A DNA stretch of 64,000 bases from Marinoscillum pacificum (lineage in GTDB: Bacteria > Bacteroidota > Bacteroidia > Cytophagales > Cyclobacteriaceae): contig NZ_JAMZMJ010000007.1 in NCBI RefSeq assembly GCF_024714495.1, positions 1 through 64,000 on the forward strand, written 5' to 3'. Shown in pieces: positions 59,278 to 64,000 of this stretch. The notes below the pieces were generated by a model, which searched no databases, was not told where the DNA came from, and saw only the letters and a list, made by a program, of their open reading frames with translations. Made by a program: the position numbers and the translations under genes. The stretch's first letter is position 1, and each line of letters begins with the position of its first letter.

Positions 59278-59278
59278 C
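59261..59278. promoter_or_regulatory. Possible operator of the hepT-mntA pair
   Basis: GAGTGTCT-GG-AGACACTC is a perfect 8-bp inverted repeat 41-58 bp upstream of the mntA GTG start, a usual place for autoregulation of toxin-antitoxin operons. Confidence 0.45.
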
Positions 59279-59351
59279 GTTTCCATTTAGAGTTAGATGA
59301 CCTTCCGGAACACTTAATACAACTCGGGTTTATATCTCCTGTTGAAGCACT

Positions 59352-60197
59352 CTATTCTTTTGAGGGGTGTGACCCACTAATAGTGCGATTATAGAGCTGC
59401 GAGATTTCATCAATCACCGTTTTAGGGTCTTTTTCCCAGACTTTGTGATCCGTGTTTTTTGTGGTTATATATTTGTGAAATGGAAGTTGGCCAAGGTTCT
59501 TCAGACATTCTTTCCATAGGAGAATGTCCTCCTCTGTTTCTCCAATATGAGGATTAGGTTTGTAATGCTCTGCAGCAATTACAGTCAGGGGAATTGAGTC
59601 TGGAAAATTTCTTTTGGACATGATTGCTGCTATGTCTGGAAACTTGTCCAAAACATGAAAAAGTCCTGGTTTGTATTGCTTAATCATTGACCAGTTTTCA
59701 TCAGAAATAGAAGTGTAGACTCTATTTGCGTACTCTTTAGTTAGCTGACAAGGTGTTGATACATCAATAAAAACACCTCCGATTATTCTGTCTGAAATTC
59801 TTCGTGCAAATTCGGTAGCATAAATACCGCCAAATGAATGCGCTACCAAAAAGATGGGGTCATCGAAACCGAGACTTTTGAGGGCCATATTGAGATCATT
59901 GATTTCCTGCTTGAATGAAATATTGGAGGTGTCTATCTCGCTTCTGCCCAAACCAGCTCGATCATAAGTGATAAGGGTTGCTCCTGTAGCGTCATAAATA
60001 GGTGGCAAGATGTTTTCCCAGACACTTCCACTGTCTCCATTTCCTGACTCAAAAAGAATAGGAGGGTTATTTCCTTTGATGATTTTAAAAGCCAAACGAT
60101 GGTTACCTACATTGACCAAAGTATCCGTGACTTGAGAACTCGCTTCCCCACTTATGAATGTCATAAAGATTAGAAGACTCTTAAAGTAATTGAGCAT
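59352..60197 (-). CDS. Secreted alpha/beta hydrolase
   Basis: The product is 281 aa with a signal peptide (SLLIFMTFISGEASS). The nucleophile elbow is AHSFGG (Ser about 120), the oxyanion strand region PILFESGNGDSGSVWE precedes it, and YDRAGLGRSE is typical of the fold. The catalytic His is probably in NTDHKVWEKDP. An epoxide-hydrolase/esterase-type reaction is possible; the substrate is unknown. The signal indicates a periplasmic enzyme. It stands alone among accessory genes. Confidence 0.85.
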   Translation of the reverse strand: MLNYFKSLLIFMTFISGEASSQVTDTLVNVGNHRLAFKIIKGNNPPILFESGNGDSGSVWENILPPIYDATGATLITYDRAGLGRSEIDTSNISFKQEINDLNMALKSLGFDDPIFLVAHSFGGIYATEFARRISDRIIGGVFIDVSTPCQLTKEYANRVYTSISDENWSMIKQYKPGLFHVLDKFPDIAAIMSKRNFPDSIPLTVIAAEHYKPNPHIGETEEDILLWKECLKNLGQLPFHKYITTKNTDHKVWEKDPKTVIDEISQLYNRTISGSHPSKE

Positions 60198-60351
60198 GAG
60201 CGAGTTTTTAGGTAGACGCTCAGCTAAGTTGTTTGTTACAAATAGGTCTTAATTTCCCAAAAGTTTGAGTGGGTCGCTCAGACTTAAAAGAATGGATGAC
60301 TTAGAGTGTTAATTGACTCCATTAGATTAGATATCTGTCTATTATGTCTGC

Positions 60352-61053
60352 CTATAATTTTTCTTTGGATAAATCATTGATGTTTGATAAACCTAATAGT
60401 TCAGTAGAGAGATTGTCTCGAGTTGCACCGGGTAGAATGAATTCGTTATAGTGCATTTTTATTATTCTTTTGTCTTCTCTAGTGAGGCTGCCATTGTAAG
60501 AATTAGGGAATTTATAAAAGATACTGTATTCATTTTCTATTTCTCCAAGAAGTCCAAGTGATTTCAATAAGCCTGATTTTAACCTGAATATACCTTCTTG
60601 CATATTATTGATTTTTGAAGGTACGATACAGAAACTTGCTGATGTTAAAGAATAATCCTTATTCCATTTTCTACTGCTCCAATTATTGAATTTAATGTCG
60701 GCATTCACTGGAATTAAAGTATTTGCCAATTTTCCGTATTCCATTAGATCTCCGAAGAATATTAGAATATCATAATCATTTTGATTTGTCTCCATAATTC
60801 GGATTTCAATTAATTGGCTTAATTCAATTATGAATTTGTTCCATGACTTCTCCTTCAAATATTCTCGTTTGCCGACTATTTTATACTTAATGACTTCTTT
60901 ATCAATAGGCCATTTTATTAAGGGTTGATAGTTTTCTTGAACTTTCCAAAATGCTGCATTAATGTAGTTGTCAACGTATTTTATGGCATTTTTATCTTGG
61001 CCTTTAATTGATAAAACGAAGATTAGAAGAGAGATAGATAAAATTAGTTTCAT
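60352..61053 (-). CDS. Secreted DUF2927-like protein in AT-rich DNA
   Basis: The product is 233 aa with a signal peptide (LILSISLLIFVLSIKGQ). A C-terminal segment, LLKSLGLLGEIENEYSIFYK followed by LTREDKRIIKMHYN and LPGATRDNL, resembles the end of DUF2927 proteins (..QALGL..D...SIF...LT..D...L..LY.P...PG). The N-terminal part is not recognised. The gene is strongly AT-rich (many ATT, GAT, AAA codons) against its neighbours, a sign of recent transfer. Assignment is tentative. Confidence 0.55.
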   Translation of the reverse strand: MKLILSISLLIFVLSIKGQDKNAIKYVDNYINAAFWKVQENYQPLIKWPIDKEVIKYKIVGKREYLKEKSWNKFIIELSQLIEIRIMETNQNDYDILIFFGDLMEYGKLANTLIPVNADIKFNNWSSRKWNKDYSLTSASFCIVPSKINNMQEGIFRLKSGLLKSLGLLGEIENEYSIFYKFPNSYNGSLTREDKRIIKMHYNEFILPGATRDNLSTELLGLSNINDLSKEKL

Positions 61054-61219
61054 TGGCTTATAGTGGTGTTTTATTATGGCATTATTTCTAATAACGGATT
61101 ATTTATTCCAAAATAACGGATTTTGAAAAAAACCTCAAATAATAGATCCTGTACTTGTTAAAAACCAACCCCGAAGCTCCATCCTTCCAATCAACACTCC
61201 CACCAGATGCGGAGGAGGC

Positions 61220-61249
61220 GCCAGACCCGCTAGGGCCGGTCTGGCGCAA
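61220..61249. repeat. Strong GC-rich hairpin
   Basis: GCGCCAGACC pairs perfectly with GGTCTGGCGC over 10 bp around the loop CGCTAGGGCC. It has no T tract. It begins the GC-rich block and its right arm may be the start of a further diverged tandem-repeat copy. Confidence 0.7.
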
Positions 61250-61309
61250 CGATTTGTGGGGCTGGGCGTCCCAAAAAGAGGATAAACACTGACTCTTGCA
61301 TGTTTCTGG

Positions 61310-61475
61310 TCTCCGCACATGTGCGGAAGCCCCAAAACTGGAGATTTCACCCTTCTGCAGCTTGCAGAAGGTCTAAACATGTATGTTTCAAGGTCTACAC
61401 ACCTGCGGAATGCCCAAACTTCTGCGTTTGTGCCTTCTACAGGCTTTCCGAAGCCTCAAACATCCAGACTTCACT
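61310..61475. repeat. Two diverged 84-bp tandem repeat units
   Basis: Unit 1 (61310-61393) begins TCTCCGCACATGTGCGGAAG; unit 2 (from 61394) begins TCTACACACCTGCGGAATG. Shared in order are GGTCT, TGCGGAA, CCCAAA, CCTTCT.CAG, AAACAT and TTCA. Unit 1 contains three palindromes (CCGCACATGTGCGG, CCTTCTGCA/TGCAGAAGG, AAACATGTATGTTT) that are mostly lost in unit 2. A third weaker unit may start at 61240. Confidence 0.65.
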
Positions 61476-61636
61476 TTTAGCACCTAACCGCTCATGTCTT
61501 ACGTCTCCCTTGGTTTTGACCAAAGTCATTACCACCTATGACTGAGGTTATTCGCTGAGTCCATAGACTTTTTCAGCTTTGTTTAGACGTCTTGTCCAAT
61601 GGGATTCATTAACTTAATGTCACAACAACCCGAAAA

Positions 61637-61879
61637 ATGGACCAACTATCAACAGCTCTTACACTACTGGGCATCGGTATGATTACCGTTTTTGTCGTTC
61701 TCCTACTGGTAGTACTCACAGGAAATCTTCTGATTCGCATTGTCAACAATCTAAGTTCGGATGAGGGCACTCCCCCGTCTGGCAAGGATGATCCTGGCGT
61801 GATTGCTGCCATTACTGCAGCTGTGGAAATAGTTACCCAGGGACAGGGTCGGATTACTAAAATTGAACCAAAAAATTAA
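61637..61879 (+). CDS. oadG: Oxaloacetate decarboxylase gamma-like subunit
   Basis: The product is 80 aa: one transmembrane helix (IGMITVFVVLLLVVLTGNLL) and a short soluble tail. This is the OadG layout, a small membrane protein that joins the alpha and beta subunits of sodium-pumping decarboxylases. It is 6 bp before oadA. Confidence 0.85.
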   Translation: MDQLSTALTLLGIGMITVFVVLLLVVLTGNLLIRIVNNLSSDEGTPPSGKDDPGVIAAITAAVEIVTQGQGRITKIEPKN

Positions 61880-61885
61880 AAAGTC

Positions 61886-63766
61886 ATGGGTAAGGAAATC
61901 GGCTTAAGTCTTGTATATCGTGACATGTGGCAATCTTCAGGTAAATACATGCCTCGAGTAGATCAGCTAGTTCGTGTGGCTGAACCCATCATAGATATGG
62001 GGTGCTTCAAACGCGTAGAAACCAACGGTGGTGGTTTCGAACAAATCAATTTGCTCTACGGAGAGAACCCCAACAAAGCAGTAAGAGCCTGGACGCAGCC
62101 TTTCAACGATGTAGGCATCCAAACACACATGCTGGAGCGTGGTTTGAATGGATTGCGCATGTATCCGGTGCCTCGCGATGTGCGCAAGCTAATGTTTGCC
62201 TTGAAGAAAAAGCAAGGAACGGACATTGCCCGCTCGTTTGATGGACTCAATGACATTAAAAACCTCAAACTCTCCATTGACTATGCGAAGGAGGGTGGCA
62301 TGATTGCTCAAACGTGTTTGTGTATTACGCACTCGGAGCTGCATACCGTAGATTATTACCTCAAAATGGCTGAAGAGCTCATTGGCATGGGTGCCGAGGA
62401 GATCTGTATCAAAGATATGGCTGGTATTGGACGCCCAGCCTCCATGGGTAAGCTAGTGGCAGGCATCAAGGCGATCAACAAAGACATTCCGGTGACTTAT
62501 CACGGTCATGCTGGGCCAGGGTTCTCTGTGACATCAAGTTTGGAAGCGGCTAGAAATGGTGCTGACTTCATAGATGTGGCGATGGAGCCACTTTCATATG
62601 GTACAGCGCATGCGGATTTGATCACGGTGCATGAAATGCTCAAAGATGCAGGGTTTAGCTTGCCAGACATCAATATGAAGGCCTACATGCAGGTGCGTTC
62701 GCTCACTCAAGAGTTTATCGATGACTTTTTGGGCTACTACATCAGTCCTAAAAACCGGATGATGAATGCCTTATTGATCGGTCCGGGTTTACCGGGAGGT
62801 ATGATGGGCTCGTTGATGGCCGATTTGGAGAACAACCTGAAGAGTCTGAACAAGTACAAAGAGAAAAACAATCAACCTCAAATCACGCAGGATGACTTGT
62901 TGATTAAGCTTTTTGATGAGGTGCAGGAAATCTGGCCGAAAATGGGATATCCGCCACTGGTAACACCATATAGCCAGTATGTGAAAAATGCGGCGTTGGT
63001 GAACGTGATGCAGATGGAAAAAGGCAAGGAACGCTGGTCGTTGCTGGATGACAATACCTGGGACATGCTGCTAGGTAAGTCTGGAAATGTACCAGGTGAA
63101 GTGGCCGAGGAATTGAAGAAACTAGCTGCGGAACAAGGCCGAGAGTTCTTTACAGGTGATCCACAAGACTTGCAGCCGGATGCACTGGATGAATTCCGTG
63201 GTAAAATGAAAGAAAATGGATGGGATACTGGAGAGGATGACGAAGAGTTGTTCGAGTATGCCATGCACCCACAACAATATGAAGCTTACAAATCAGGCAA
63301 AGCTAAGGCGGACTTTGAAGCAGATATCGCTAAGCGAAAAGCTCCTGAAGTAGCAGAAACACCTATCGCTCCTGTGGCAGCTGCCCCTGCTGCTGTTGCA
63401 CAGCCAAAAGATATGGACATCACTGTCAATGGTCAGGTTTATAAAGTATCTGTGAGCTACGGTGAGTCTACAACATCTGCTAAGGAAGAGATGAAAGAAG
63501 CCACTCCACAGCCACAAGTTCATCTCAATGGATCAGCCAAATCCATTACCGCTCCACTAGAAGGGAAGATCTATCTGACGAAGGAGGCGGGTGAGAAGCC
63601 ACTGAAGATTGGCGATATGGTGAAAAAAGGAGATATCGTCTGTTACATTGAAGCCATGAAGGTGACCAATGCCGTAAAAGCCGACCAGGAAGGTACGGTA
63701 GTGGACGTGCTGGTGGCTGAGGGTGACGATGTATTTGATGATGATGTGCTATTCAAATTGAATTAA
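61886..63766 (+). CDS. oadA: Biotin-dependent carboxyltransferase, oxaloacetate decarboxylase alpha type
   Basis: The product is 626 aa. The HMGL-like carboxyltransferase barrel covers about 5-280 (LVYRDMWQSSGKYMPRVDQL; ICIKDMAGIGRPASMGKLVA; VTYHGHAGPGFSVTSSLEAA). The conserved carboxylase domain follows (about 290-490). An Ala/Pro linker (APVAAAPAAVAQP) leads to the biotinyl domain with EAMKVTN, biotin-carrying Lys592. It moves CO2 from oxaloacetate, or a related acid, to biotin; the beta subunit then releases it and pumps Na+. Second gene of the operon. Confidence 0.92.
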   Translation: MGKEIGLSLVYRDMWQSSGKYMPRVDQLVRVAEPIIDMGCFKRVETNGGGFEQINLLYGENPNKAVRAWTQPFNDVGIQTHMLERGLNGLRMYPVPRDVRKLMFALKKKQGTDIARSFDGLNDIKNLKLSIDYAKEGGMIAQTCLCITHSELHTVDYYLKMAEELIGMGAEEICIKDMAGIGRPASMGKLVAGIKAINKDIPVTYHGHAGPGFSVTSSLEAARNGADFIDVAMEPLSYGTAHADLITVHEMLKDAGFSLPDINMKAYMQVRSLTQEFIDDFLGYYISPKNRMMNALLIGPGLPGGMMGSLMADLENNLKSLNKYKEKNNQPQITQDDLLIKLFDEVQEIWPKMGYPPLVTPYSQYVKNAALVNVMQMEKGKERWSLLDDNTWDMLLGKSGNVPGEVAEELKKLAAEQGREFFTGDPQDLQPDALDEFRGKMKENGWDTGEDDEELFEYAMHPQQYEAYKSGKAKADFEADIAKRKAPEVAETPIAPVAAAPAAVAQPKDMDITVNGQVYKVSVSYGESTTSAKEEMKEATPQPQVHLNGSAKSITAPLEGKIYLTKEAGEKPLKIGDMVKKGDIVCYIEAMKVTNAVKADQEGTVVDVLVAEGDDVFDDDVLFKLN

Positions 63767-63770
63767 GCTG

Positions 63771-64000
63771 ATGGATCTTTTTGAGAAACTGTACCGGATG
63801 ACAGCCATCCAGGACATCATCGATCACCCACAGATTTTGTTGATGCTCCTGATTGCTTTCTTCCTGCTTTATCTGGGAATAAAGAAACAATACGAACCGC
63901 TGTTGTTAGTGCCAATTGCCTTTGGGATGTTGATTGCCAACTTCCCTGGTGGACAAATGGGCGTGGTGAAAATAGATGAGAGCCTGACACTGTACCAGAT
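63771..64000 (+). CDS. oadB: Sodium-pumping decarboxylase beta subunit, 5' part
   Basis: ATG at 63771, 4 bp after the oadA stop; 76 complete codons, then the window ends. It starts MDLFEKLYRMTAIQDIIDHP and continues with LLYLGIKKQYEPLLLVPIAF and GMLIANFPGG, the N-terminal pattern of OadB/GcdB/MmdB. These membrane subunits decarboxylate carboxybiotin and export Na+. Cut by the window edge, not broken. Confidence 0.9.
   Translation, partial: MDLFEKLYRMTAIQDIIDHPQILLMLLIAFFLLYLGIKKQYEPLLLVPIAFGMLIANFPGGQMGVVKIDESLTLYQ

Larger units (their letters stand above)
61054..61636. other. Intergenic region with GC-rich hairpins and a tandem repeat
   Basis: No gene is supported: short open frames run through the repeats on both strands. 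It holds a 10-bp-stem hairpin (61220-61249), an 84-bp diverged tandem repeat (61310-61475), and the probable promoter of the oad genes near 61560-61600. Confidence 0.6.

Noticed and set aside
61220-61475. Integron attC sites
   Set aside because: The block has strong hairpins, but there is no integrase, no GTTRRRY core in phase and no cassette genes.
61100-61545. Overlapping small frames (71-81 codons) on both strands of the GC-rich repeat block
   Set aside because: They run through hairpins and tandem repeats, have many Pro/Ser/Arg and no start context.

Overview
The window comes from a Bacteroidota chromosome, most likely a free-living member of the order Cytophagales. Four things point there: an ECF sigma/FecR/STN-type TonB receptor set, SusC/SusD/SusE genes, a type IX secretion C-terminal domain, and promoters of the Bacteroidota form TTTG-N19-TAnnTTTG. 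Clear examples of that promoter lie before rpsU at 29445-29475 and before rimP at 35184-35214. Base composition is near 40-45% GC, apart from an AT-rich patch at 60350-61080 and a GC-rich repeat block at 61200-61480. No rRNA, tRNA, CRISPR array or prophage was seen.

Layout. 1-566: the start of a minus-strand gene cut by the window edge, then a cluster of short intergenic repeats. 567-8903: a secreted WD40-caspase gene, divergent from an ECF sigma factor. A second repeat cluster follows, then FecR and an STN/TonB receptor, which together form a cell-surface signalling set. 8934-27147: mainly minus-strand housekeeping and envelope genes: a CarboxypepD-like protein, lspA, ileS with an unusual GXHH signature, an MMPL transporter, a DUF559 nuclease-like gene beside an inverted repeat, dgt, a DinB-fold gene, a collagen-like secreted protein, mtfA-like, glyS and a CPA2 antiporter. 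A plus-strand secreted protein of unknown function is embedded there. 27292-33628: a DUF547 lipoprotein, an acyl-CoA dehydrogenase, rpsU, xerC, hpf, a possible small RNA, and a TonB receptor with a TTG start. 33633-39957: cysS (minus) and the rimP-nusA-infB operon.

40069-57242 is a complete starch or alpha-glucan utilisation locus. A membrane-spanning one-component regulator (sensor propeller, Y_Y_Y domain, transmembrane helix, LuxR-type HTH) is followed by a 499-bp control region with 11-bp phased GTTAACC repeats. Next come SusC, SusD, SusE-like, a 1206-aa GH13 amylase with a type IX sorting domain and a triplicated unassigned module, a second GH13 enzyme and a GH97 alpha-glucosidase. The expected flow is surface binding and first cleavage, import through SusCD, then breakdown to glucose in the periplasm.

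57349-61500 looks like an accessory zone. It holds a small secreted protein, an RDD membrane protein with a zinc ribbon, a HepT/MntA toxin-antitoxin pair enclosed by near-identical direct repeats, an alpha/beta hydrolase, an AT-rich DUF2927-like gene and a GC-rich tandem repeat block. From 61637 to the end lies the start of a sodium-pumping biotin-dependent decarboxylase operon (oadG-oadA-oadB), with oadB cut by the window edge.

The best candidates for something new are the IleRS GXHH signature, the phased operator, the repeat-bounded HepT/MntA cassette, the DUF559-plus-inverted-repeat pair, the secreted caspase beside an ECF set, the amylase triplicated module and the 84-bp structured tandem repeat.
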